Positions 11,806 to 23,420 of a stretch of DNA of 64,000 bases are shown here, piece after piece. A program made the position numbers and the translations under genes. Below the pieces are notes generated by a model. It saw nothing but the letters and a program-made list of their open reading frames with translations. It was not told where the DNA came from and did not search any database. Every line of letters starts with the position of its first letter. The stretch's first letter is position 1. The stretch is from Polytrichum commune (Eukaryota > Streptophyta > Polytrichopsida > Polytrichales > Polytrichaceae): the NCBI GenBank assembly GCA_950295325.1, contig OX485804.1:62340533-62404532 (forward strand), in the 5' to 3' direction.

Positions 11806-13056
11806 CACCCTAACCTTGATAATATCACACTTGTTAATAGAACACCTTGATATTGTCACCTAAAAGTTTGAAACCGATTTCCATAGTGTAAAACTCCCTC
11901 GTTATTATCACTATCACCCTTGATAATGTCACATTTTTTTTTCAAAATTTGTAGTGTAAGTGTGATAATAACAAGTAACATGGATGAAAAAAGGCCGGAT
12001 GGACAACAAATTCTATGGATGACGTCGGCATCTTCACATGCTTCCGCTTGAATCTTGAATCTCATGTGCCGAAGAAGCAACGGTTTCTCTCGCAGATCAA
12101 CTTCTCGCAGCTCCGCCTGCATCGTATGCTCTCTCCTCTCGCCGCTCCACACACCACTCTGCCCCTCATCTTCTTGCCGCTCTCCTCAACAAACTGCTGC
12201 ATCCACAAGGTTTCTTCCTAAATGGTACTTTTGAAGCTTTGAGGCTTGTTGAATCAATTCGGTGTTGAAGACCATTAGAAATTGTTGGAGAAAGTCCGCC
12301 ATATTGCCTGCAGAGTGGAATGCAGATATAAACAATCTTGATGAACGTATGAAGTCCAAAATGGAGGAAGCAACTTTGGAATTGGGTAGACTCATCGCCG
12401 CATTAAATTTGCGTTTGAATGTTGAAGGCAAGCTTGTAGAAAAGCTTTGTCCTTTGGAGTACATAAACATGGAAGGTGAAGATGATTTTGAGGTGGAATT
12501 TTCTATTGAGGAGCTTGTGCAATTAGTGCAAGATGGCGAACATGTTCTTGATTCCATGGAGGTGGACCCATTGATTGTTGATAGCAGTGATGATGAGTCT
12601 AAAGTAGTGAAGCTAAGCGATGCACAAAAATATGCTAAAGATGTTTTGGATTTTATGGCTAGCCAAGGTTTCTCAGATTTTCAGCACTCATGAGTTGTTA
12701 GAAATGGAAAAAATCCATGACAAACTCATTAGAATTGGTGTTGCACATTTAACATCAACAAAACAATGTGACATTAGAAGCTTCTTTGTCTCTAGTGAGA
12801 GGTCTTTACCTGATCTCAATGACACATTATGATGTGCTCTTGTTGTTATTCACAATTTTGAATTAGATTTTACATTCAAAAACATTGAAGTCTCGTATTT
12901 TTTATTTAAAAAAATTGTAATTATATTTTGATTTTCTACATATTTTTTGATAATATCACATTATGCACAAAATGTGACATTATCAAGTATGTCACACCTT
13001 GTTTATATCACACTTTTTGGTGAGACGGAGGGTGTGACATTATCAAGGTTAGGGTG
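11806..13056 (+). mobile_element. Tc1/mariner (pogo-like) DNA transposon, internally deleted
   Basis: Terminal inverted repeats of 25 bp (11806-11830 and 13032-13056) begin CACCCTAACCTTGATAAT and differ at one position. TA flanks both ends (11804-11805 and 13057-13058), the target duplication of the Tc1/mariner superfamily. Further copies of the GATAATRTCACA word sit just inside each end (for example near 11850, 11915, 12950 and 12975), resembling subterminal transposase-binding repeats. The 1,251-bp length is too short for a complete pogo/Tigger element, and the only coding remnant is a transposase C-terminus. It is therefore probably non-autonomous. Confidence 0.8.
12262..12832 (+). pseudogene. 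Relic of pogo/Tigger-like transposase C-terminus
   Basis: The first frame (12262-12693) contains TIRNCWRKSAILP, similar to the conserved region after the DDE domain of Tigger/jerky transposases, then an acidic segment with SIEELVQLVQ. Near 12680 the frame shifts. The second frame (to 12832) carries STHELLEMEKIHDKLIRIG and a terminal DIRSFF, matching the usual end of these transposases (a helix followed by SI-x-x-FF). The N-terminal DNA-binding domain and catalytic core are absent, and a stop lies just upstream. It lies wholly within the TIR-bounded element 11806-13056, so it is the remnant of that element's own gene. Family assignment is by eye. Confidence 0.6.
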
Positions 13057-13479
13057 TAGTGATGATTCAAAATTGGTTTGTGCCAAAAAGAAAAGAAAAG
13101 AAAAGAAAAATAAGATGATTCAAAATTGGTGTACCATATAATTTTGTTGTTTTGTTGAAGAACTTTTGTTACTTCACGAAAGACTCCATTGGTTCAAAAA
13201 ACATGCAGGCTCAACAAATGTAAGTATGAGGAGAGTGATGGCGCGTGGATTGATGTGGATGCAATTATATCAATTGTGTCTCTACAATATGAATCAAGTA
13301 GCAAAATCTACACGCTGCATGAGGTAGATGTGAATACTCATAATGAGTTAATTTCAAATCATAAGTAATGCCTTCATATTTGTAGCCATGTGGTTGTATT
13401 TTGCTTGCATGGCATGGGTTATCTATCCGATGTGTACCAAACATTTCAAACCTTGAACAACTAACCAATTGTTTCAACT

Positions 13480-14055
13480 ACTAGTTAAATAGTTGCCTTT
13501 CGTAACTATAGTTGTTCGCGGCCAAAAAATGTACTTAACTAAAGTTGTTTTAAATTTAGTTTGCCAAAAAGTCTAGTTAACTATAGTTGTATCTAGTTAC
13601 CTAAAGTTGAGCACAACCTATTTATGAAATTATCTTATAGTGTTGCAATGCCACTAGTATGTTATTGAGGTCAACATGTTCTTGAAGGTGAACAAGCATT
13701 TACTTAGGTTTGAAGTATTTGAGGTACTCAAGCTTAACTCGCAATGGGATTCTTTTATTCCCAAGCAACCAACTATGCTGGAATACAACACCAATGATGA
13801 AGACAACAACGGCATCGAGGCAGATGATGAATACGAGGCTTAACTTTCATATTTAATAACTACAATCGACTATAAAAAAAATTTAAACTTAAATTTTTAA
13901 GTTACCTATAGTTAGTTACATAATTATAGTTGTATGTAATTTTTTTAGTTAACTATAGTTGTTTTTCAAATTGGTTTAAATTTTCTCTAGTTAACTAGAG
14001 TTGTTCCCTAAAACATATTAAAAAAAGAAGTTAACTATAGTTATTTTGGTAGTTG
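13480..14055. repeat. Cluster of AACTATAGTT palindromic words
   Basis: About nine variants of GTTAACTATAGTTGT occur here, in two groups (13495-13615 and 13895-14050) separated by a small ORF. AACTATAGTT is its own reverse complement, so each copy is a short dyad. Some are degenerate (AACTAAAGTTG, AACTAGAGTTG). This could be a subterminal repeat of an unrecognised element or a microsatellite-derived array. Confidence 0.6.
13676..13843 (+). other. Small ORF with acidic tail, unknown
   Basis: A 55-residue frame with an LKVNKHLLRFEVFEVLKLNS segment and an acidic tail ending DDEYEA before a TAA. It lies exactly between two groups of palindromic words, so it may be the last exon of a transposon gene. 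I do not recognise it, and its reality as a gene is unproven. Confidence 0.25.
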
Positions 14056-14159
14056 CCCAAGATCTGAAACATTTCGCAACTTTTAAAATTTGCAGTCATC
14101 CAACAATCCCCAAAAGCAATTAATTAATTTCCATGCATCTACAACAATATAGAATCGAT

Positions 14160-14330
14160 TGGATCACAACCCCTGTCCAGGTAGTTTGTTGGGCATAATT
14201 CGTGTTTCCAAGTCCACCATTTTTTTCTTTATTACTTTGAGGTACATAAATTCAATAGATACTTGAAATGATAGATAATTTTCATGAAGTCTTGAACTTT
14301 AATTGGTTATTTCTCAAACTCAACCAGTCG
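14160..14330 (+). repeat. Dispersed repeat D, copy 1
   Basis: Contains GTGTTTCCAAGTCCA, a T-rich stretch, TTTGAGGTA and AAGTCTTGAAC in an order shared with 23140-23320 and 54605-54795. All three copies are in the same orientation. This copy directly abuts a family B MITE. No coding content. Confidence 0.55.
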
Positions 14331-14815
14331 AGAGGCTGTCGATTTCCACCGATCAAATTGCAAGAAACCAAGAATATGGCGTCCCGACCTTTGACATTAG
14401 AGGCCAAAGTCCATAGACCATCGCAATTTAAAATGCCTACTTTTTGACCAAGGCGACCGACTCTCAAAGGAAAATTTGAGTCGGACGGGAATGGAAACCC
14501 AAACTATGGTGTAGAGGCCGTCAAATTTTTTTCATAAAAAAAATCAAACTTTGACTAGATCTTGGCCGTTAGATTGGAAAGGTTGTTTTGGACAAGGAAT
14601 AAAGTGGGATGCTTCTTCTTCCTTTAGACTTTGGGCTTGGCCTTTGGAGGCTTCACACTTTGCCCAATTGAAGGCTTCATGCTTTGCCCAGCTAAAGACT
14701 CCAACTCCTATATATTTATTGGCTATGTATTTTCAGCCCATTCCTTTGGACTCTCAACAAAGTTTGGCCATTCAATCCCACAACCTCTCGACCTAGGACA
14801 ACCATAGTGTGAAAC
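14331..14815. mobile_element. Tourist-like MITE, family B copy 2, inverted and eroded
   Basis: This is the reverse complement of the interior of 670-1236; shared landmarks include AAAATGCCTACTTTTTGACC and CCCACAACCTCTCGACC. The right end keeps CATAGTGTGAAACAACTC but has lost the GGGCC terminus, and the left terminus is missing. Its edge lies about 560 bp upstream of the enolase start codon, so it could contribute promoter sequence. Confidence 0.6.
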
Positions 14816-15102
14816 AACTCTTAATGGCCAGTTTTCCTCGTTCATTGATCACAAGTTCACAATGGCCTCCCTCTTCCAAACCCCCCCCCCGCGGGCGGAA
14901 CATTCCGGATCACGGAAACACCCCAAACATTCTTGATTGAAATTAAAACGGATCACAATGGCTTCCACGACCCATTCACAACTCTCAAAAAAATCTCATG
15001 CCCACATTTGCATGGTGTAGACTCGAGTTGCACTAAAACCATCCCCAATTTATATTCTTGTCCCCGAACAACCCAAAACATGGTTCTCGGTTGCCACACA
15101 TC

Positions 15103-15377
15103 TATAAAATAATATTAAAACGATGACCTGACGAAGGAACTACAGTATAGACAAGAGCCGGGCGACCCGGCCGAAACCCGGGGGACCCTCTAAACTCGAG
15201 CAGTGGGACCCGCCACGAACCCTCTGCCCTGCCTGCCCGTGCTGCCCGGGCACCAAACCCTAGGCCATGGCCAAAGCCCCCTTGTGCGCTCCGGGCCTTC
15301 TCATTCCACCATCTCCACACAGACAGACGCCATTCTCCTCTCTGTGTGTCTCTCTGTGTCGTGCCATCGCCATCGCC
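15103..15377 (+). promoter_or_regulatory. Enolase core promoter and 5' leader (candidate)
   Basis: CTATAAAATAAT at about 15102-15113 is a good TATA match. From about 15130 the DNA becomes GC-rich, then pyrimidine-rich (CTCTCTGTGTGTCTCTCTG) up to the start codon, as is common in plant housekeeping leaders. The start site is not visible. If this TATA is used, the leader would be roughly 240 nt. Confidence 0.4.
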
Positions 15378-18300
15378 ATGGCCACCATCAAGTCTCTCAA
15401 GGCCCGCTCTATTTTCGACAGCCGTGGCAACCCCACTGTTGAGGTGCTCGTCGTTTATTTCACGTTTTCCCATCTGCTGTCACCCCCATGGTATCATGTG
15501 GAAGTGCAAGTTGGTCCGAGGATCGGTCACCTTGTTAGGATTGCTCTGTTGCATCACTAGCTTATGTCTCAAGTAGTGGGAGTGAGTCCAGGTTGTAAAG
15601 GCAGTGTATTCTTATGTGAATTGTAGCCGTAGTCTACATGGCAGCATGTGGAGTGCACGTTGGCGCAAGGATCGGTATCCACTCTAGGATTTCTCTCTTA
15701 CATCACCCAAGTTATGGTTGAAGTAGTGGGAGTGGATCCTGGATAAAAGTCAGTTCAATTCCTTTTGTGAATTTATGGTTTCTTTCGCTATATTATATTT
15801 CTAGTACCGTCAGTGACGTAGGACTGAACCTGGAGCTGATAGCTCCAATGAGTCCTGGTTTGGTTTATGATGTACTGAACGGTTTTGTATGTGAAGATCC
15901 GCATTGATTACTTGTATTTTGTTGGCTTTGGGTTTAGTGTATCTTCGAAACTGACGATCCATGCAATTGGATCAATTTCGAGTCCTCTCTTCCTGGAGAG
16001 GGGGTGTTTTACATTCAGGAGGGGGGGGGGGTGTGGGTTCTAGGGGACTGTGGTCGAGTTGCCTTGTTTCTGGGAGTATAATTCAAGGTTCTGGAGTACT
16101 AATGGTGTGGTTGGGCTTTGTTTGTATGGCAGTGCGATATTTTCTTGTCCGACGGTTCATGGTATAGAGCTGCTGTTCCTAGCGGAGCATCCACTGGTTA
16201 GTTTCTACCACTTCCGACATTCGAAGTGCAAGATCCAACCGTGTGCATTGTTACATGCATTAGTGGAATCTAGGAAGTTGATACAAGATGAGAGTTTGAA
16301 GAGAGCTCTTTGGTGAGAGATGACAGTTGTTGTTTTGGGATGTGACATAATTTGTTGTTGTAACTAATGAAGGTGTCTACGAAGCTTTGGAACTGAGAGA
16401 TGGAGGAAAGGATTACATGGGCAAAGGTGTCCAGAAGGTTAGCATCAAAGTTAGCTGCCAAGTTTTTGAGATTCTATTGGTGGATCATTATGGGGGAAGT
16501 CGACCTGGATTTCTACATCTTTTACGTTGAAGAATAAATCTTTGGTGCCTACGTCTAATTTGAGGATTGATCTGACTTGTTTCATGAATACAGGCTGTGG
16601 ACAACGTGAACAAAATTATCGGCCCTGCTCTAGTTGGCAAGGTACGATGCTAAATCGATGCAGGGTTTCTGAAGAAAGTGTATTCCGAAGGTGCAAATAT
16701 GGAGTTCTATCATTTACATAGACTTAGTATGCCAGTAAGGGTGTATTCTGAATAGCACAGCCGGGTTCTACATCCGGTTTGAGCAGGATCGCTGCTTGTT
16801 TACTTTTTCAGTATTAAACTCCGTTGAACACATTATGTATATTAACTGGTTAAGATCCTTCCTTTACTGTCTGCTGACTTGATTGTGGTACTTGCAGTGC
16901 CCAACAGAACAGACTGTCATTGATAACTTCATGGTTCATGAGCTTGATGGAACTCAAAATGAGTGGGGATGGTGCAAGCAGAAGGTACCAGCATTTTCGC
17001 TTATTTGATGTAATGCCTATGTAATTGGACGCAAATGTAGCCGAAGGAGCTGGTTTAGGCATTCTAGCTATTATTTTCTCTTTTGCTACCTGTGACGTGT
17101 AGTGCTGATTGTGCAGTTGGGAGCTAATGCCATCTTGGCTGTATCACTGGCCGTGTGCAAAGCTGGTGCTGGAGTTCTGAAGACTCCTCTATATCAGGTT
17201 GCTTTCAGTTTTAGACCTCAAGTTTTAGAGGACGTAATTGCGGAAATCTCAAGTTCCTGCCAACTGTCATAACATGCTTTGTTACGGGTCTTTTTAGGTC
17301 TTAAAGATAGTAACGGGCACTTTTAGTGCCTTTTTCCACGAAATCAGATTCCCTTGAGCAGCTCATGTTGGATTTTGAAACAGTGTATCTGACATCTTAA
17401 ACATGCCTTTTTATAATATGCAATTTTTGTATCTGAATTCTGTATTGTATTGTTGAATGAACTATATATGCTATAGGTTTTTAAGGAACTCGCCTCATTT
17501 TTCTTCATGGTTGTTGGTGGCAGCACATTGCTAACTTGGCTGGAAACAAGGAGATTATTATGCCTGTGCCTGCTTTCAATGTCATCAACGGTGGATCCCA
17601 TGCTGGAAACAAGCTTGCCATGCAGGTGTGTAGGAATTATTAGCTACCTCTGTGAGGTGTTGCGTGATATTTTGTCAAGCACATGCCACATGAATTTTTA
17701 AGGTCTCACCAGATCTCCAAAAACTTCGCTGTCTGAAATAATTGCAGTCGAATATGAAAGACAGACGTCAACTAGTTCCAGGATTGTTTTGTACCTGTAG
17801 GGGAAGTAAAGACCTTGCGTTTTCCCGACGAGCTTGTGAATGTCCTTCTAGCGCTTTTTCACCAAAGTGCCCTTTACAAAACATTTGTGACTGAAAAGTG
17901 TCCAGGAAGTGATATTGGTGAGGTGGATGTTGTAGGAATTTATGATTCTGCCAACAGGCGCAGATTCTTTCAAGGAAGCCATGAAGATTGGAACTGAGGT
18001 TTACCATAACCTCAAGGTGAGAACATCTTTTCTTATCTCTGATGAGATCATATTAATCCAGATAAGTCAATACTTCATGCCAAATGGTAAACTGATGTCT
18101 CAAATTTTGCATGGTTTTTTAGTTGGCAATCAACAAGGTCCTTGAGGTTTTGCAATATGATTTCATCGTACGACTTAAGTTGTGGTTACTGTCCACAGGC
18201 TGTCATCAAGAAGAAGTACGGCCAAGATGCCACAAATGTGGGTGATGAGGGTGGCTTTGCCCCCAACATTCAGGTATGGTTGACGGTGGATAAAAGTGAA

Positions 18301-21151
18301 TTAGTTTTGTTTCCAGGGATTGGCATTGTTTCAAATTTACATGTCAATATCTGCCACTACACAATTGTGTATTTTGTAGTGTGTCCATGACAGCACTCGA
18401 GCAGCAAACAGTCCTTTTGGGCATTCAATCTCTTGAGTAGTAGTGCTGGACTTAGGAGGCGTTCTGAATTTTTAAAGCTGTACCCTATAGCTCTTATGAT
18501 AGTGTTTCATGAACTTCAAAGATGTGTAGCATTCGCAAATGGAAGCCAATGCAGAGTATTATATAGCATTGGTGAGGCAATCTTCCTAATGCATCTGGTA
18601 CTTTAAGTCCCTTGTGGGTGTATCTTGATTATTGAACAGCGTCGTGTGGTGTGAATCTGCAGGAGACAAAGGAGGGTTTGGAGCTGTTGAAGACTGCCAT
18701 CGCAAAGGCAGGATACACAGACAAGGTAAGTTGTCTGTGGATTTTGATTTCTTAATTGGAGTCTTGACTGCACATATACATGCAACTTTGTGTAGCATTG
18801 GCTGTTCTACTGGTATGACTGTATCAACAAATGTAGTAGATTACTCATTACTATTAGGAGCAATTTTAGCTTGTTTTGAAATCCAATGTGTAAATATTGA
18901 AGTAGATTGGAGAATACTCCATAAAAGCAAAAGACAGGTTTTATTAATCTGCATCTGGAAATCTAGGCCTATTTGCTTTAAAATTTTTAAGGCATAGTGA
19001 TTAGAGAAATGAGCACGCTAATTCTTGATGTTCACATCCAAGTTAAATATACGATCCTTGACATGTTTCCTGAATTTATGACAAACCACAGCAGTTCGTT
19101 TAACTTTGGATGCCCTCAGGTGGTTATTGGAATGGATGTTGCTGCATCAGAATTCTACAGTGAGAAGGAGAAAACCTATGACCTCAACTTCAAGGATGAT
19201 GTGAGTCCTGGCTTTGGTATTTGTTTTTATGAGTTTGCACATGTAAATATATAACTTGTGGTTTTCTCCTCAAAACTAGAATAGAATATTGTGAAGATGG
19301 CTACTGCTGATGCCATACTAATGTGGTCAGGTTCCAGAATAGTATGAGAAGCTAGATAATTTTGCGAGGGGGATTTTTTCTGTGATCAAGGCTTTGTAGT
19401 ACACGGTTCTTGAGACTATATCTGAGACTGTCAACAATGTGGATTTCCAGAACAATGACGGAAAGTCAAAGATAACTGGTGACAACTTCATCAAATTGTA
19501 TGAGGGATTTGTAGAGGAATATCCCATCCTATCAATTGAGGACCCATTTGACCAAGATGACTGGGCTCATTACACAAAGCTAACTGCAGGCATGGGCGAG
19601 AAGGTTCAAATTGTGGGTGATGATTTGCTTGTCACCAATCCTAAGGTAAATTATCCTTGCAGCTTACTAGATCTTGCAGGTCATCAGTTGCATATTACTA
19701 TTATCTACTGCTTGGTTTTCCATCCTAATATGCTCGAAACTATTACAAAGTAATCGAAGCAATTGTTTGGCCACCTTGGTTCATTTAGTTGTCTGCCATC
19801 TTTCAAGCATATGATCTCCAACATTTTCCTTACACTTTGTGTGTGTCCTGCAGCGTGTGGCCTATGCCATCAAGGAGAAGGCTTGCAATGCTCTTCTCTT
19901 GAAGGTTAACTCTCAGCACTTCTATGGGCCTTCTGTTATCTGTTTCCTTTGGTGTCGTGAGGTGTTTATCTTGTAAATGGAAATGTCTTGACTCTTTGGA
20001 GCAGGCAACTGACTTCGTACAAATTTCTTTGAGGGCATGTTTCTGGTATGCAGGAGACAAACCTGCAAAGTGCTTATTATTGTTGCTATGGTCTTTGGTT
20101 GCGCAGGTGAATCAAATTGGTTCAGTGACCGAGAGTATTGAGGCTGTGATTATGGCAAAGAAGGCTGGCTGGGGTGTTATGACCAGCCATCGCAGGTAAG
20201 CTACATACCATCTTTTAGAATTTACGTATTTGATCAAAAGATATGGTATGTCTGTTTGTTCGTTTTGTTCCTGCGCTAGTTCAAGAAGACATCACTTCGC
20301 ATCGAAGTAGTTAATTCCATAGGGCTGACTGGTTTTTTTATTCTTGGAGCAAGCCAATTGTGTCTCATTATTGTGTTTGAATTTCTTGCAGTGGAGAGAC
20401 CGAGGACACCTTTATTGCTGACCTTGCCGTTGGTCTGTCAACGGTAAGTTTTCTTTTATATTCAAGATCTTCTGGCGTTTTGTAGTGCAGTTCCTTCGTC
20501 AGTAGACTAACTAGTCCTATTGTTGTTGGCCACAATAATTCTTAAGAACTTACATATATTCTCAACCTGCATAAATAATTTTCTAGGAAATTGACGTGGG
20601 TGACTGTTCTATTTTATGCTGTATTTGGTGTCTATTTTAATTTATGTAAGATGTAGGGTGGGAAGTCTCCAAGAAGACTTAGGGAAAGATCTGGGCCCAT
20701 ATTAATTCAACTTCAAGTCGACAAGTAGAGTGACCCACATTAATATTTTCCACACACACGGATAATGTAATGTAGTTTAGTTATTTAGCGTATTTAGTTT
20801 ATCTACGAGCTGACCCATAAACAAGGAAATAACTTTGTCCTGCTCGCCTTTGCAGGGACAAATCAAGACTGGTGCCCCCTGCCGGTCTGAGAGGTTGGCA
20901 AAGTACAACCAGGTCAGTACAAATACTTTCATACCTCATGTACTACGGAGCTTTATATAGTTTATGTTGTTAAAAAAGAGGACAAAAATTGGTAATCAAA
21001 TTGGGTTCTTTTGCTATTTTGGAGCATTGGGGCACTGTACTCAACTGACGGGAGTTTTGTTATATTGCAGCTTTTAAGAATTGAGGAAGAGCTTGGTGAC
21101 AAGGCTGTCTACGCTGGTCTCAAGTTCCGCAAACCTGCCGAACCCTATTAA
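15378..21151 (+). CDS. ENO: Enolase (2-phosphoglycerate dehydratase), cytosolic type
   Basis: Converts 2-phosphoglycerate to phosphoenolpyruvate in glycolysis, with Mg2+. I assemble 17 coding exons: 15378-15443, 16133-16196, 16373-16437, 16594-16641, 16898-16984, 17117-17197, 17524-17625, 17936-18016, 18199-18273, 18663-18725, 19120-19200, 19451-19645, 19854-19904, 20107-20195, 20392-20443, 20856-20912 and 21071-21151. They total 1,338 nt, or 445 aa, the usual plant enolase length. All introns are GT-AG. Visible motifs are SGASTG near residue 40, GGSHAGN (His163), Glu172, GDEGGF (Glu215), metal ligands Asp250, Glu301 and Asp328, catalytic Lys353 in LLLKVNQIG, the MTSHRSGETED signature, and Lys404 in [12 protein letters not shown]. 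The protein starts [10 protein letters not shown] and has no transit peptide, and it carries NEWGWCKQK, both typical of the cytosolic form. The start lies in a good plant context (GCCATGG). Exon 1 to 2 joins as TVE-CDIF, giving Cys23 where Val is usual. It is tail-to-tail with the lipid-transfer gene. Confidence 0.96.
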
Positions 21152-21426
21152 ACCAACTCTTATCAACCAACCTAGTTTCAGAGACCTCTTTCTTTAGTCC
21201 ATGGTTAGTGGGGTGCAAAATCTTTTTTGCGGCCATTGAGAGTTTTTTGATACTGTACTTGTAAGGTACTCCTCCAGGACCAAACCGACTTGTGAAATAA
21301 TTGCACAAGGACCTTGAATACGAATACAGCTCTATTCACTTACATGGTTGAAGTTCTATTAACTGTTGTTCAGTGCAATCCATGGTCCGTCATGTGTTGT
21401 ACAGTGTTCTGGGGCAATGTGACAGA

Positions 21427-21432
21427 AATAAA
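21427..21432 (+). terminator. Candidate poly(A) signal of enolase
   Basis: AATAAA lies 276 nt after the stop codon, in T-rich sequence followed by ATTATATTTGC. Plant poly(A) signals are loose, so other sites in 21300-21450 may also be used. Confidence 0.4.
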
Positions 21433-21439
21433 TTATATT

Positions 21440-23139
21440 TGCATCACTCACAAATTGCATAGAGGATTTGTGAAGTGAGCTTTGCCAAGATGGAAATCTC
21501 AATCATAACGACTTGAAAACTTCCTAAAACGTGATTGTGAGTTGCAGTATATAGCTCATAAGATTGTGTTTGACATGAACCAGAGTGATGTAGCTACACC
21601 GTTGAAAGATTAGACTTATCTCCACAATTGTGTAAAGTTGTATTGCTTCTCCCATAGCGAACAATATTCTAGGAAGACGTATTGCTTCTCGCATATAACA
21701 TATATCCGGGAAAGTTGGGGTAGATTCTTTCATGCATGTTATTTAGGTATTTAATTTTCTATCTTTCTTGTTGCATCTTTCTTCTACCATTTATCATTTA
21801 ATTCTCCTTACAGAATTTATAGATTCAATTTATAGATTCACTAATTCAATACTATCCAGATTGCATAGCATCGGTCATACGGTATATGGAAGTAAAACTT
21901 TAGCAGGTAATAAGAACGGTAAAGTTCAGGTCAGGAAAGTATAAATTGTGGACTCTGTATGATCAAGTCGATTTAGAATACATTGTCCAATTCAGACGCT
22001 TATTGAAGAAAATAGGTACCTCTTATGCTAGATTTGACTCTTATGTATAGCATGTTTGTCCTTCAGAAAAGGATTGTTGACTAAATTTTCAGTTGGCCAT
22101 GTGTCCAAAATTAGACCATTATAAATTTTTATATATACCTCGTCCACCTTAGCTTTGAGGGGTTAATGTGGCCATGGCCCCACATGTTCGGCATATGTTC
22201 TGAAGGTCAAGTGCCAAATTTTGAAATAATGATTCCATGAGTGATCAAGTGCCTCATAAGTTTCCTGATCCCCCCTGCGAAGCTACAAATTTTCTTGTAT
22301 ATACTGCGGGCTCTTAAGGAATGTGCCATCATATTAGCATGCCCCACTCTATTTGAAGGTTTTTTGTGAATCGATTGTTGTTTGTATGTGTTATTATCTG
22401 CGCTTGCACCATCATTATTTGGCTACCACTCTTTGCACACGGTCATCACTACCATAACTAAATTAATGCAAAAGCTTTGAAATAATGAAGTCCACAGTAC
22501 ACAGAAGAAAGGTGGTAACCTTACAAATTGCACAAATATATACCCCTCGCATGGAACTACCTGAAGACCTTGCAAGTTCATGTAGGAGCGCATTTGTAGG
22601 CATAAATGCTTGCCACCCCTTTACATAGAATCCAGAGATTGACTTTGCACTTCTAACTTGTTAATGAGATTCACAATTGTTTCATCCAATTGTTTCATCC
22701 AATAGGCAATTTCAAACAACGAAGACAATCGTTTCAAATTTCAAGATCAGAGTTGCAAAAATTATAAGAGATTAGGTCAAGGTTCCCTCTCTCTTGAAGT
22801 GATCACAGAGAACTTCCCAATGGTGTTCATTATTGAGCACGTAGGTATCATTGTAACACGTGTTTGTGGTGTTCATTCTTGACTACAATCCTCACAACAT
22901 GGTTGTCCAATTAAGACGAGTGATTACATAAGGCCCATATTGGAGTGCTGATATTTGCAAGTGACAATGTTTGCTCAAAGAAGTGTATGAGTCTTGAATT
23001 CCGTACCCTTGTAAACAAGTATAGCAAATCCAATCCTTTCACCATACCTAGTCATCTACTGTACATCAGAAGCAAGTTCTAAGCTTCACTATTTTATTTA
23101 AGGAACGCCTAGAATTGATTTGCTTTATTCTCTTTCTTG
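21440..23139. other. Intergenic region between convergent genes
   Basis: AT-rich, with no supported gene on either strand and no clear terminal repeats seen. It holds the 3' flanks of enolase (+) and the lipid-transfer gene (-). An imperfect CGAAGACAATCGTTTC word and short direct repeats (TTGTTTCATCCAA twice near 22680) are the only structure noted. Confidence 0.45.
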
Positions 23140-23320
23140 AGGTAATCACCAGTGTCCAGGGCATAATCGGTCAAGATCCTAGTGTTTCCAAGTCCAACCA
23201 GTTGCACGTTGTAATCTTTCGGTTTTCCTGTATTAATTTGAGGTATGCTCCATAGATTCCTCTTAAACGATTGGTAAAATTCTTTAAGTCTTGAACGTCC
23301 ACCGGGTCAGTTCATTGCAC
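23140..23320 (+). repeat. Dispersed repeat D, copy 2
   Basis: Shares AGATCCTAGTGTTTCCAAG, TTTGAGGTATG, AAACGATTGG and AAGTCTTGAACGT with copies at 14160-14330 and 54605-54795. It sits 100-280 bp past the stop codon of the minus-strand lipid-transfer gene, so it may be part of that gene's 3' UTR or poly(A) region. Confidence 0.6.
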
Positions 23321-23420
23321 CATACACACAGCCTTCCAATGATCTTTGGAAAGAATATATTACTGTACAGACAATCAGTTTCTAAGTAGAAACTTTCACA
23401 TGTAGGTGCCCGAGATGGTG

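Noticed and set aside
15102-15473. 123-codon minus-strand ORF over the enolase leader
   Set aside because: Antisense of GC-rich leader and exon 1. No family resemblance.
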